A DNA stretch of 64,000 bases from Tectiglobus sp965223355 (lineage in GTDB: Bacteria > Pseudomonadota > Alphaproteobacteria > Rhizobiales > Hyphomicrobiaceae), in contig CBDCWE010000003.1 in NCBI GenBank assembly GCA_965223355.1, positions 1,240,001 through 1,304,000 of the forward strand. Reading direction: 5' to 3'. Numbering within the stretch: position 1 is the first letter of the stretch; every line of letters starts with the position of its first letter. Below the pieces are notes generated by a model. That model saw only the letters and a list, made by a program, of their open reading frames with translations. It was not told the origin of the DNA and searched no databases. The position numbers and the translations under genes are program-made. Shown here piece after piece: positions 1 through 8,047 of this stretch.

Positions 1-1
1 A

Positions 2-835
2 ATGCGCAATTCGGGGGCGCCGAAGAAGATCTTCCGGCACAACGATGCCGCGCATCTCGAAGCGCAGCTGGCCGACATGCCGCGCGAACGCCCGAAGATC
101 ATCGCGTTCGAAAGCGTCTACTCGATGGATGGTGATATTGCACCCATTGCAGAGTTTTGCGACCTTGCCGACAAGTACAATGCGTTGACTTATCTCGACG
201 AGGTTCATGCGGTCGGCATGTACGGGCCGCGCGGCGGCGGCATTGCCGAGCGTGACGGTCTGTTGGAACGCGTCGACGTCATCGAGGGCACGCTGGCCAA
301 GGCTTTCGGTACGCTCGGCGGCTATATCACGGCTTCGGCGCGCGTCATTGATGCCGTGCGCTCCTATGCTCCGTCCTTCATTTTTACGACCGCCTTGCCG
401 CCGCCCGTCGCGGCGGCGGCAACGGCTGCAATCCGCCATCTCAAGGTTTCGACGGTGGAACGCGAGGGCCAGCAACGCGCCGTTGCCGAAGCCAAACAGC
501 TGCTCGCGGATAGCGGTCTGCCGGTCATGCCCTCGAACACGCACATCATTCCCGTCATGGTTGGCGATGCGGTGCTGTGCAAGGCGGCGAGCGACCGCCT
601 GCTCGAGCGCCACGGCATTTACATTCAGCCGATCAATTATCCGACCGTTCCCAAAGGCACCGAGCGCCTTCGCATCACGCCATCGCCCCATCATACCAGC
701 GACATGATCCGAGCGTTGTGCGAGGCGCTGTTGGAGACCTGGCAGGCACTCGAGCTGCCGCTGATCGACGACGGCACCACTGCGGTCGAGCAGGACCGCG
801 CCACCGTTCAGCTGTTCCCGGCGTCCGGCGGTTGA
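2..835 (+). CDS. hemA: 5-aminolevulinate synthase, C-terminal part (5' end outside window)
   Basis: This is the last 277 residues of a PLP-dependent 5-aminolevulinate synthase, which condenses glycine with succinyl-CoA in the first step of the C4 haem pathway in the cytoplasm. Seen in the sequence: the LDEVHAVGMYG block holding the aspartate that contacts the PLP ring nitrogen, the EGTLAKAFG block with the Schiff-base lysine (codon near 300), and the C-terminal INYPTVPKGTERLRITPSP motif of the family. The reading frame is open from the left edge, so the start lies upstream of the window. The C-terminal tail after the conserved core is about 30 residues. The C4 route is typical of alphaproteobacteria. 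Confidence 0.93.
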   Translation: MRNSGAPKKIFRHNDAAHLEAQLADMPRERPKIIAFESVYSMDGDIAPIAEFCDLADKYNALTYLDEVHAVGMYGPRGGGIAERDGLLERVDVIEGTLAKAFGTLGGYITASARVIDAVRSYAPSFIFTTALPPPVAAAATAAIRHLKVSTVEREGQQRAVAEAKQLLADSGLPVMPSNTHIIPVMVGDAVLCKAASDRLLERHGIYIQPINYPTVPKGTERLRITPSPHHTSDMIRALCEALLETWQALELPLIDDGTTAVEQDRATVQLFPASGG

Positions 836-1206
836 TCATCACTGGCGCTGCCGGTCCGCAGACAGATCCCCACATCGCCCTCGATGCCCTCGATCCGGTG
901 TTTCAGCGTTGTGGTAAAGTCGATCTGGGCAGCAGCGGCCCGGTAGGTGACGGGGTGCTGCGGGACACGGCATTGCGGGACACGGCACTGCGCGACGATC
1001 GTTCAAGATGAGGGCGCGCGTGGCGCAGCGGACATGCCGTCACCATTTTTTCCAGGCCGCGAACAAACGTTTGCACCGGCGCCCGCCATTTCCTAAAGTT
1101 GACTTCACCGCACGTGGCAGCCCGTTAACAGAATGGTGTGGCCAGCAACAGAGGAAGGCTGGTTGCCGAGGCAGCACGCCCAAAGTGGTCGATAGAGAGG
1201 TTCCCG
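836..1206. other. Intergenic stretch, no supported gene
   Basis: No convincing coding signal was seen on either strand between the hemA stop and the small ORF at 1207. A short direct repeat (GGGACACGGCA, twice near 961-986) is present, but nothing recognisable as a promoter or RNA. Confidence 0.4.
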
Positions 1207-1335
1207 TTGAGCACCGAATCCCAGACGCAAATCAATAGCCGCAATCGCAAATTCCGGATCGCGGCCGCACTGTCTGTCATCTGGTGGATCGTCTCAATCG
1301 GCGGCATCATCACTGTCATTATCATGCAGAGCTGA
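1207..1335 (+). CDS. Putative 42-residue single-span membrane protein (TTG start)
   Basis: A short frame starting at TTG 1207 lies 6 bases after the strong Shine-Dalgarno-like GAGAGG (1195-1200). It encodes a polar N-terminus rich in Asn, Gln and Arg (about 18 residues) followed by one hydrophobic segment (AALSVIWWIVSIGGIITVIIM) that could cross the inner membrane. It ends at TGA 1333-1335. A longer frame could start at ATG 1138, but it adds low-complexity residues and lacks a ribosome site. I do not recognise a family. Small amphipathic or transmembrane proteins of this type are common but often unannotated. It remains possible that this is chance. Confidence 0.35.
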   Translation: MSTESQTQINSRNRKFRIAAALSVIWWIVSIGGIITVIIMQS

Positions 1336-1388
1336 GCCATACGAAGCTGAACGATGCGACGTCCGCCGTGCAGCACGGGGCCGACACC

Positions 1389-1492
1389 GACCGGTTCCGC
1401 CTGGAGCGGACTTGGATTGTTTGCGCCTGAGGCGAACTTGGACCGGTTCCGCCTGAGGCGGACTTGGGCCGGTTCCGCCTGAGGCCGACTTA
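1389..1492 (+). repeat. Short degenerate tandem repeat, four ~26-bp units
   Basis: Four imperfect units of about 26 bp of the form CCGGTTCCGCCTGAGGCGGA plus CTTGG follow one another (1389-1415, 1416-1440, 1441-1467, 1468-1492). Each unit contains a small palindrome (TCCGCCTGAGGCGGA). The block lies just upstream of a decayed transposase gene. Confidence 0.6.
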
Positions 1493-1522
1493 CACCACGT
1501 CGGCTTCGCCCGGGCCACCGTT

Positions 1523-1989
1523 ATACCGGCTCAGGGAGAAGTTTCCGCACTTCGGGCCGAAGAAGATCAAGGCGCGCCTGGCGATCAATACGCCTGATCT
1601 GGTCGGGCCGGCGGCCTTGATGATCGCCAGCAATTTGGCCTGTGAAAGTCTGACACGTACGCGTTCGCGTCATCGCGCGGCGCTTGGCCAAGGCAACATC
1701 GAAGCTGGTTCGAGCGAGCCCAACGGTGAATGGGCTGGTATTATGATTTCAAAGGCTGGATCGCCTGGGCAACCGCACGATCAAGTGACGCGGCGGTTTT
1801 ACCTTCATCGGCGAGGCGCTGGCCCGCGAACCGGTTGGCGTTACCGAAATCGACGACGGCGTACGTATCGTGCGGTTTTGCGGCCGCGACGTTGGTGTGA
1901 TCGACCGCGAACTGCGTTTTCGCCGCCTTGCTCCGCCACGCGCGCGGCTTCGCAAAGCGGCGCAACCGAACAAAACAAAACAGCAATAG
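1523..1989 (+). pseudogene. Decayed IS481-type transposase remnant
   Basis: Separated pieces of an IS481/IS3-like DDE transposase can be read in different frames. The first is a block resembling LREKFPHFGPKKIKARLA at 1523-1600, the helix-turn-helix region that in IS481 proteins reads like LRERHPHWGPKKL. The second is a DFKGW piece at about 1745-1760, matching the start of the rve catalytic domain (usually DFKGWF). The third is VTEIDDGVRIVRFCGRDVG at 1830-1890, matching the C-terminal strand found after the catalytic domain. The central part with the second Asp and the Glu is missing, and frames change at least twice, so it cannot make an active enzyme. Family assignment is from remembered motif patterns. 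Confidence 0.55.
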
Positions 1990-2098
1990 CGCCAGACATG
2001 TTCCCGGTGCAATTTGTCGGATATGCTGCCAGTCGTTCAACTTGCCCGACCAGGGGATCATCCCCAGGCCCGGGATCTGATCGGAGGTTGTCTCAGTC

Positions 2099-2234
2099 CT
2101 AGAGCAACCTGCCTTTATTCGGAATCGGAACGATCCCGAATAAAGGCAGGTTGCTCGCCTCTAAAGTGGCGATCATCTTTGTGCTTTAAGTTGGAACCGC
2201 AATAGCGGTTCCAACTTAAAGCACAATGATCTAG
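2099..2234 (-). repeat. CTAG-bounded double-hairpin repeat, copy 1 (full length, inverted)
   Basis: A 136-bp element begins and ends with CTAG. It carries hairpin B (GAGCAACCTGCCTTTATTCGG arms) first and then a perfect hairpin A with 20-bp arms (GTGCTTTAAGTTGGAACCGC and its complement, 4-base loop). It is the same element as at 9006, 52428 and 63617, in the opposite orientation. It lies between the transposase remnant and the box promoter. Confidence 0.85.
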
Positions 2235-2314
2235 CGGCTATGACGCGGATCGCCCGGGTGGTAAGACGATGGCTCCAGACTGCCAGATGACTGTTTCAAG
2301 AGGCTTCAGATTTA

Positions 2315-2442
2315 CGCATTATATTGCAATATTGTTTGCGAGCTAGGCTAACGAAACTCACCAGACGGCAGCTAATTTGTCGGAACAATTCAGCTTGCGA
2401 CGACTGCTGTTGACCCAGCTTCACTCTCTGCATTATTTTGCT
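2315..2442 (+). promoter_or_regulatory. Candidate boxC promoter with two BoxR-type operator sites
   Basis: Two near-identical 14-mers, CGCATTATATTGCA (2315-2328) and TGCATTATTTTGCT (2429-2442), each match the TGCA-N6-TGCA pattern I recall for BoxR/BzdR operators with one mismatch. The second overlaps the putative -10 of a promoter whose -35 is TTGACC (2410-2415) with a 17-base spacer to TTATTT (2433-2438). A repressor bound there would block RNA polymerase. The perfect palindrome ATATTGCAATAT (2321-2332) overlaps the upstream site. The boxC ATG follows at 2466 with GGGGAG as ribosome site. Operator assignment is inference from pattern and context. Confidence 0.5.
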
Positions 2443-2465
2443 AATTCGACAGGGGAGCACTGCGC

Positions 2466-4139
2466 ATGACCGAGGCGAACGAGCACGTCATCGACTTCCA
2501 GACCGATCCGTCCCGCTATCGACACTGGCGCCTGGCCTATGATGGTGACGTCGCGACGCTGATGATGGATGTTGATGCTTCGGCCGGGCTGTTCGATGGC
2601 TACGAACTCAAGCTCAATTCCTACGACCTGGGCGTCGACATCGAATTGGCCGATATCGTCCAACGCCTGCGCTTTGAGCATCCGCAAGTCAAGGCCGTGG
2701 TGGTCAGATCGGGCAAGGACAACGTGTTCTGCGCCGGTGCCAACATCCGCATGCTCGCCGGCGCATCCCACGCCCACAAGGTCAACTTCTGCAAGTTTAC
2801 CAACGAAACGCGCAACACCTTCGAGGCCGCCGGACGCGAGTCCGGACAGCATTACATTTGCGCCATCAAGGGCGCCTGTGCCGGCGGCGGATACGAACTT
2901 GCCCTGGCCTGCGACCACATCATCTTGACCGACGACGGTGCATCCAGCGTCGCGTTGCCGGAAGTGGCGTTGCTGGCGGTGCTCCCGGGCACCGGCGGTC
3001 TGACCCGCGTCACCGACAAGCGCAAGGTGCGTCGTGATCGCGCCGACGTCTTCTGCTCGATCGAGGAAGGCGTGAGAGGCCGCCGCGCCGTCGACTGGAA
3101 CTTGGTCGACGAAGTTGTGGCCAACACCAAATTCGAGGCGACGGTCGCGCAACGGGCAAAGGACTTTGCCGAAAAGTCGTCTCGGCCCAGCACGGCGCAG
3201 GGCATCGCCCTGACGCCGCTCTCGCGCACCTTCGAGGCGGACGGCGCGGTTCGCTATTCGACCGTTGATCTGCAGCTCGATCGCAGCCGCGGCACCGCCA
3301 CCATCGAGATCGCACTGCCAACCGAAGCGCCGCCGGCCTCCACCGACCAACTCACGGTGGCCGGCGCCGAGGCCTGGATGCTGCGCTGTGCCCGCGAACT
3401 CGACGATGCCGTTCTCCATTTGCGCTTCAACGAACTCGAGACCGGCGTCGTCATCTTCAAGGTCAGCGGTGATCCCAAGACGTTTCTGGCGCACGAGCGC
3501 CTGCTGCTCGACCACCGCGATCATTGGCTGGCCAACGAAATCCTGCTGTTGTGGAAACGCGTTCTAAAGCGCATTGACCTGACCTCGCGCTCACTCGTGG
3601 CGCTCGCCGAGCCGGGTTCCGGCTTTGCCGGGACGCTGGCCGAGATCCTGTTCGCGGTCGACCGCTCGTACATGGCCGACGGCGCCTTCGAAGGCGATAA
3701 TCGGCCGCCGGCAACGATCACCCTGAGCGCTGCCAACTTCGGTCTCTATCCGATGTCCAATGATCTGACCCGCCTGCAAACCCGCTTTCTCGGCAATCCC
3801 GACCAGGTTGAGGCGCTGGCCGAACAGCAGGGCCGGGCACTGGCGGCCGCGCCAGCCGATGAGCTCGGTCTCGTCACCTTTGCCTACGACGACATCGATT
3901 GGGACGATGAGATCCGCATCTTCCTTGAGGAGCGTGCGAGCTTCTCGCCCGATGCGATGACCGGTATGGAGGCCAACTTGCGGTTTGCCGGACCGGAAAC
4001 CATGGAGACCCGGATCTTCGGGCGCCTGACCGCCTGGCAGAACTGGATCTTCCAGCGCCCCAACGCCGTCGGTGACAAGGGCGCCCTGCAACGCTACGGC
4101 ACCGGCATCCGCGGCGAATACGACATGAAGCGCGTTTGA
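2466..4139 (+). CDS. boxC: 2,3-epoxybenzoyl-CoA dihydrolase (benzoyl-CoA-dihydrodiol lyase) BoxC
   Basis: BoxC hydrolytically opens the ring of 2,3-epoxybenzoyl-CoA, giving 3,4-dehydroadipyl-CoA semialdehyde and formate, in the aerobic CoA-dependent benzoate pathway (cytoplasm). The 557-residue length is usual for the family, which is about twice an ordinary crotonase. The N-terminal half holds the crotonase core: VFCAGANIRML (oxyanion-hole strand, about residues 89-99), then AIKGACAGGGYELALACDHI (about 137-156), and ALPEVALLAVLPGTGGLTRVTDKRKV. The C-terminal half is a second crotonase-like domain without those motifs. The start ATG has GGGGAG 8 bases upstream. It is first in the operon and probably controlled by BoxR. 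Confidence 0.95.
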   Translation: MTEANEHVIDFQTDPSRYRHWRLAYDGDVATLMMDVDASAGLFDGYELKLNSYDLGVDIELADIVQRLRFEHPQVKAVVVRSGKDNVFCAGANIRMLAGASHAHKVNFCKFTNETRNTFEAAGRESGQHYICAIKGACAGGGYELALACDHIILTDDGASSVALPEVALLAVLPGTGGLTRVTDKRKVRRDRADVFCSIEEGVRGRRAVDWNLVDEVVANTKFEATVAQRAKDFAEKSSRPSTAQGIALTPLSRTFEADGAVRYSTVDLQLDRSRGTATIEIALPTEAPPASTDQLTVAGAEAWMLRCARELDDAVLHLRFNELETGVVIFKVSGDPKTFLAHERLLLDHRDHWLANEILLLWKRVLKRIDLTSRSLVALAEPGSGFAGTLAEILFAVDRSYMADGAFEGDNRPPATITLSAANFGLYPMSNDLTRLQTRFLGNPDQVEALAEQQGRALAAAPADELGLVTFAYDDIDWDDEIRIFLEERASFSPDAMTGMEANLRFAGPETMETRIFGRLTAWQNWIFQRPNAVGDKGALQRYGTGIRGEYDMKRV

Positions 4140-4163
4140 GCATAGTGAGCGAGAGACGGCACT

Positions 4164-4520
4164 ATGAAAGCCATCAATCTGAGCGAGAAACTGGCGAAGT
4201 TCTCTGAGCATTGGTCGCCGAAGATCATCGCCCAATACAACGGCAACGATGTCATGGTCGTGAAGTTCCAGGGCGAATTCCCGTTCCACGCGCACGCCGA
4301 GACCGACGACTTGTTCCTCGTCCTCAAGGGCCGCATCACGATGGAACTGCGCGATCGCAAAGTCGAACTCGGCCCTGGCGAACTCTTCATCGTCCCAAAG
4401 GGCATCGAACACCGCCCGGTTGCCGAGGACGAAGCCCACGTCCTGCTGATCGAACCGGCGGGCGAGCCGAACTCCGGCGACAGTCGCGAGCGCCCACCGG
4501 CCGACAAAGTCTGGATATGA
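4164..4520 (+). CDS. Small single-domain cupin of the box operon
   Basis: A 118-residue cupin: beta-barrel motif 1 is seen as FPFHAHAETDDLFLVLKGRI (His, His, Glu/Asp-type metal ligands, about residues 34-53) and motif 2 as GELFIVPKGIEHRPVA (about 72-87). It lies 24 bp after boxC and 49 bp before boxB, in the same direction, so it is co-transcribed. Cupins of this size commonly sit in aromatic CoA-ester operons. Whether this one binds a metal and acts as an enzyme, sensor or detoxifier cannot be told from sequence. It ends with a Pro-rich tail. Confidence 0.85.
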   Translation: MKAINLSEKLAKFSEHWSPKIIAQYNGNDVMVVKFQGEFPFHAHAETDDLFLVLKGRITMELRDRKVELGPGELFIVPKGIEHRPVAEDEAHVLLIEPAGEPNSGDSRERPPADKVWI

Positions 4521-4569
4521 GGCGAGCTACACCGACCGGCAACGGTCTCAACAAACAGGAACAACACCA

Positions 4570-6021
4570 ATGTCCGATATCCTCAACGTCAGCTATGATA
4601 CGCAGATCCCGAACAATGTTGGACTATCAAGCGACCGTCGCGTGTTGCGCGCACTGGAGAAATGGCACCCGGGCTATCTCAATTGGTGGAATGATCTCAT
4701 TCCCGAGCAGTTCCAAAGGAGCCTCGTCTACCTGCGTACGGCCGTGAGCGTGGACCCTAAGGGCTGGGCCAAGTTCGACTACGTCAAGATGCCGGAGTAC
4801 CGTTGGGGCGTGCTGTTGGCGCCCCAGGTCGAGGATCGCAGAATTCCGTGTGGCGAACACGCCGGTGAGGCGGCCTGGCAGGAAGTACCCGGTGAATATC
4901 GCGCCTTGCTGCAGCGCCTGATCGTGATCCAGGGCGATACCGAGCCGGCTTCGGTTGAACAGCAAAAACATCTCGGGCTGACGGCGCCGTCGCTCTACGA
5001 CATGCGCAACCTGTTCCAGGTCAATGTCGAGGAGGGCCGGCACCTGTGGGCGATGGTCTATTTGCTGCACAAGTACTTCGGCAAGAACGGTCGCGAGGAA
5101 GCCGATGATCTGCTGCGCCGCCAGTCGGGATCGCAGGAAGCGCCACGCATGCTCGGTGCCTTCAACGAGGCGACGCCGGACTGGCTCTCGTTCTTCATGT
5201 TCACCTACTTCACCGACCGCGACGGCAAGATGCAACTGGAAAGCCTTGCCCAATCCGGTTTCGATCCGTTGAGCCGTACCTGCCGCTTCATGTTGACGGA
5301 AGAAGCCCACCACATGTTTGTCGGCGAGACCGGTGTCGGGCGCACAGTTCAGGCGACGTGCGATGCCATGAACAAGGCCGGCATCACCGACCCCTTTGAT
5401 ACCAATAAAATTCGCGATCTCGGCGTTATCGACCTGCCGACCATCCAGAAGAAGGCAAACCTTCACTACTCCCTGTCGCTCGACCTTTTCGGCTCCGAGG
5501 TTTCGACCAATGCCGCCAACGCCTTCAATGCCGGCATCAAGGGGCGCTATCAGGAGATCAAACTGGAGGACGATCACAAGCTCCAGGGTGTCGAATACAA
5601 CGTCCGGCGGTTCAAAGACGGCAAGATCGTCGAAGAGCCCGTCTCGGCCCTGTCGGCGATTAACATGCGCCTGCGCGATGATTACGTCAAAGATGCATCC
5701 GGTGGCGTCAAGCGCTGGAACGCGATCATCAAGAAAGCCGGCATCGATTTCGAGCTGACGCTTCCCCATGAAGGCTTCCACCGCAAGATTGGCGAGTTTG
5801 CGGGCGCGCCCGTGACCCCGGCCGGTGATGTGATTGCCGCGCCGGAGTGGGAAGCGCGCCAAGGCGACTGGCTGCCGACATCGGCCGACGGCGACTTCAT
5901 CCAATCTTTGATGGTGCCGGTCACCGAACCGGGCGTCTATGCCGGCTGGATTGCACCGCCGCGCATGGGGATCGACAACAAGCCGGGTGACTTCGAGTAC
6001 GTCAAGCTCCACATGGCCTGA
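4570..6021 (+). CDS. boxB: Benzoyl-CoA 2,3-epoxidase, di-iron oxygenase subunit BoxB
   Basis: BoxB is the catalytic oxygenase of the benzoyl-CoA epoxidase. It uses O2 and electrons from BoxA to form 2,3-epoxybenzoyl-CoA. The 483-residue length is normal. Class I di-iron ligand motifs are visible: NVEEGRHLWAM (EExxH, about residues 151-161) and LTEEAHHMFVGETG (EExxH, about 241-254), with a further acidic helix at GDTEPASVEQQ. The start ATG at 4570 follows AGGA 9 bases upstream. Its neighbours boxC and boxA complete the three-enzyme set. The protein is soluble, with no membrane segments. Confidence 0.96.
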   Translation: MSDILNVSYDTQIPNNVGLSSDRRVLRALEKWHPGYLNWWNDLIPEQFQRSLVYLRTAVSVDPKGWAKFDYVKMPEYRWGVLLAPQVEDRRIPCGEHAGEAAWQEVPGEYRALLQRLIVIQGDTEPASVEQQKHLGLTAPSLYDMRNLFQVNVEEGRHLWAMVYLLHKYFGKNGREEADDLLRRQSGSQEAPRMLGAFNEATPDWLSFFMFTYFTDRDGKMQLESLAQSGFDPLSRTCRFMLTEEAHHMFVGETGVGRTVQATCDAMNKAGITDPFDTNKIRDLGVIDLPTIQKKANLHYSLSLDLFGSEVSTNAANAFNAGIKGRYQEIKLEDDHKLQGVEYNVRRFKDGKIVEEPVSALSAINMRLRDDYVKDASGGVKRWNAIIKKAGIDFELTLPHEGFHRKIGEFAGAPVTPAGDVIAAPEWEARQGDWLPTSADGDFIQSLMVPVTEPGVYAGWIAPPRMGIDNKPGDFEYVKLHMA

Positions 6022-6154
6022 TCGCGCCACCACCTTCGCCATGAAATTGCATTGCCGCATCATCACCACCCGGAGCTGACCGCGACCTTGTCATGGCCCG
6101 GCGCGCCGTCGCGATCGGCGCGCGATGTGAGTGTTACCGAGCGTGAGCCAGAAC

Positions 6155-7351
6155 ATGACCGAACTCATCAAGCAGCATTTGATCGACCCGGAAATCTGCA
6201 TTCGCTGTTACACCTGCGAGGAAGCGTGTCCGATCGATGCCATCACCCACAATGACGACAACGTCGTCGTCGATGCCGCAAAGTGTGACTACTGCATGAA
6301 CTGTATCGCGCCCTGCCCGACGGGCTCGATCGACAACTGGCGGGTGGTGGCGACGCCGTACACGCTGGAGGACCAGTTCTCCTGGTTCGAGTTGCCGGAA
6401 CAGGACGAATTCAGCCACGGCGGGCCTGGCGCCGATACGACTATCGAGGCGCTGGACGAGGCCATCCAGGCGCTGCTGGAGGAGGCGCATCGGGGGGCGG
6501 GCGGACGCTCCAGACCACCGGCCTCTGCCTCGAAGCCGACGGTCAACCTGTTCAATCTTTCCAATCCAGCCGAAGCGGTCGTGCAAGGCAACTATCGCCT
6601 GACCTCGGATGACGCCGACGCCGATGTCCGCCACATCATTCTCGATCTCGGCGCCACGGTTTTCCCGGTGCTGGAAGGCCAAAGCGTCGGCATCACGCCG
6701 CCCGGTGAAGATGCCGACGGCAAACCCTACGTGCCGCGGCTTTATTCGATCTCGAGCCCGCGCGATGGCGAACGCCCCAACACCAACAATCTGTCTTTGA
6801 CGGTCAAGCGCGAAGACCGGGGCGTGTGTTCGAACTACGTTTGCGATCTCAACAAGGGCGACAAAGTAAAACTGACCGGACCCTTTGGCGCGACATTCCT
6901 GATGCCGAGCGATCCGCACGCCCGGCTAATTATGGTGTGCACCGGCACCGGCTCCGCCCCGTTCCGCGCCTTCACCATGCGCCGCCAGCGCACATCGCCG
7001 CACGTCAACGGATCCATGCTCTTGTTTTTCGGCGCCCGCACGCCCAACGCGTTGCCCTACTTCGGGCCGCTCAAGAAGGTGCCGGACGCGTTTCTGGCCA
7101 AGCACTTCGCCTTCAGCCGCATCGATGGGCAACCGAAAGTCTACGTCCAGGACCGCCTGCGCGCAGCATCGCAGCACGTCGCATCAATGCTAGGTGATCC
7201 GAACACCTATATCTACGTTTGCGGGCTGAAGGCCATGGAAGACGGCGTTGAGCAGGCCTTTGAGGATATTGCGCGCGGCGTGGGGCTGAGTTGGGCGGAG
7301 GTTCGCGAGCGGATGCGTGAGGATGGCAGATACCATGTCGAGACCTACTGA
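6155..7351 (+). CDS. boxA: Benzoyl-CoA 2,3-epoxidase, reductase subunit BoxA
   Basis: BoxA takes electrons from NADPH through FAD and two [4Fe-4S] clusters to BoxB. In order: a twin ferredoxin domain with CIRCYTCEEACP and CDYCMNCIAPCP (residues about 14-60), a linker rich in Gly/Ser/Pro, then a ferredoxin-NADP reductase module with RLYSISSPRDGE (FAD), CSNYVCDLNKGDKVKLTGPFG and LIMVCTGTGSAPFRAF (NADP-binding) and a C-terminal YHVETY aromatic end. ATG 6155 gives the conserved MTELIKQHLIDPEIC start. In-frame GTG codons at 6131 and 6143 are less likely. Residue count from this start is 398, close to the family norm. Confidence 0.95.
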   Translation: MTELIKQHLIDPEICIRCYTCEEACPIDAITHNDDNVVVDAAKCDYCMNCIAPCPTGSIDNWRVVATPYTLEDQFSWFELPEQDEFSHGGPGADTTIEALDEAIQALLEEAHRGAGGRSRPPASASKPTVNLFNLSNPAEAVVQGNYRLTSDDADADVRHIILDLGATVFPVLEGQSVGITPPGEDADGKPYVPRLYSISSPRDGERPNTNNLSLTVKREDRGVCSNYVCDLNKGDKVKLTGPFGATFLMPSDPHARLIMVCTGTGSAPFRAFTMRRQRTSPHVNGSMLLFFGARTPNALPYFGPLKKVPDAFLAKHFAFSRIDGQPKVYVQDRLRAASQHVASMLGDPNTYIYVCGLKAMEDGVEQAFEDIARGVGLSWAEVRERMREDGRYHVETY

Positions 7352-7853
7352 TCCGGCCGTCACCGACGAGCCGGCTGTCGCCGGATTTGTTCATCGAATT
7401 CGCGTTGGCTGGGCCGACTGTGATCCGGCCGCCATGGCCTATACCGGCCGCATCCCGTGTTGGGCGCTGGATGCTATCGATGCCTGGTGGCAGGAGGTCG
7501 CCCAACTGAGCTGGTTCGAGCTCAATCTCGACCGCAATGTCGGCACGCCGTTTGTCCACATGACGCTTGATTTTCGCGCCCCCATTACGCCGCGCCACAG
7601 GTTGGACTGCGAAGTGACGCTGCGCAAGCTCGGCCGCAGTTCCATTCGCCATCGTGTGCGCGGCTTACAGAACGGCCGGTTGTGTTTCGAAGGCGAGTTC
7701 GTGTCCGTCTGCGTTGTATCCGATCAGCTGCAACCGCGAGCGCTACCAAGCGATCTCAGGGCGCTGTTGGAGCCGACCGTTGCGGATCATGATCGCCACT
7801 TTAGAGGCGAGCAACTTTCTGCCTTTATTCAGGATCGTTCCGATTCCGAATAA
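7335..7853 (+). CDS. Hot-dog acyl-CoA thioesterase (4-hydroxybenzoyl-CoA thioesterase-like)
   Basis: A 172-residue hot-dog thioesterase, likely hydrolysing benzoyl-CoA or a dead-end aromatic CoA ester to free CoA. VGWADCDPAAMAYTGRIPCWALDAIDAWW resembles the 4HBT signature with the catalytic Asp of DPA, and FVHMTLDFRAPITPRHRLDCEVTLRKLGRSS forms the central sheet. It overlaps the boxA end by 17 bp, so it is translationally coupled. ATG 7335 is preferred, since the in-frame ATGs at 7317 and 7323 lie deep in boxA. Oddity: the last ~20 residues (DRHFRGEQLSAFIQDRSDSE) and the stop codon are encoded by an inserted palindromic repeat, so the native C-terminus has been replaced. Confidence 0.85.
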   Translation: MSRPTDPAVTDEPAVAGFVHRIRVGWADCDPAAMAYTGRIPCWALDAIDAWWQEVAQLSWFELNLDRNVGTPFVHMTLDFRAPITPRHRLDCEVTLRKLGRSSIRHRVRGLQNGRLCFEGEFVSVCVVSDQLQPRALPSDLRALLEPTVADHDRHFRGEQLSAFIQDRSDSE

Positions 7854-7868
7854 AGGCAGGTTGCTCTT
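7785..7868 (+). repeat. CTAG-type double-hairpin repeat, copy 2 (hairpin B half only)
   Basis: Only the right half of the element is present, from GATCATGATCGCC through the GCAACTTTCTGCCTTTATTC / GAATAAAGGCAGGTTGC hairpin. It is inserted in the 3' end of the thioesterase gene and supplies its stop codon (TAA 7851-7853). The stem may act as a transcription stop between the box enzymes and boxR. Confidence 0.8.
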
Positions 7869-8047
7869 GATGCGTGTTCACCTGAGCTGGATGGGCTCAT
7901 GGGGAGCCGAGCGAGACGGCGCGCGGTGCCGCGCTGCCGACCGCCGAGTGCAGCGAGAAACCAGCGTGAGCGTCAACAGGCCGGACCGGGTTCGCCGAAA
8001 GTAAACACGGTCTAAGCGCCACCAACATCGAAGCCAACGGAAAGCCC

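Noticed and set aside
2433..3524. Long minus-strand frame (363 codons) opposite boxC
   Set aside because: It overlaps a clear BoxC; composition is Gly/Ala/Arg/Asp-rich as expected from the reverse strand of GC-rich coding DNA.
4627..6069. 480-codon minus-strand frame opposite boxB
   Set aside because: Shadow of boxB; no motif, and the whole length is covered by a certain gene.
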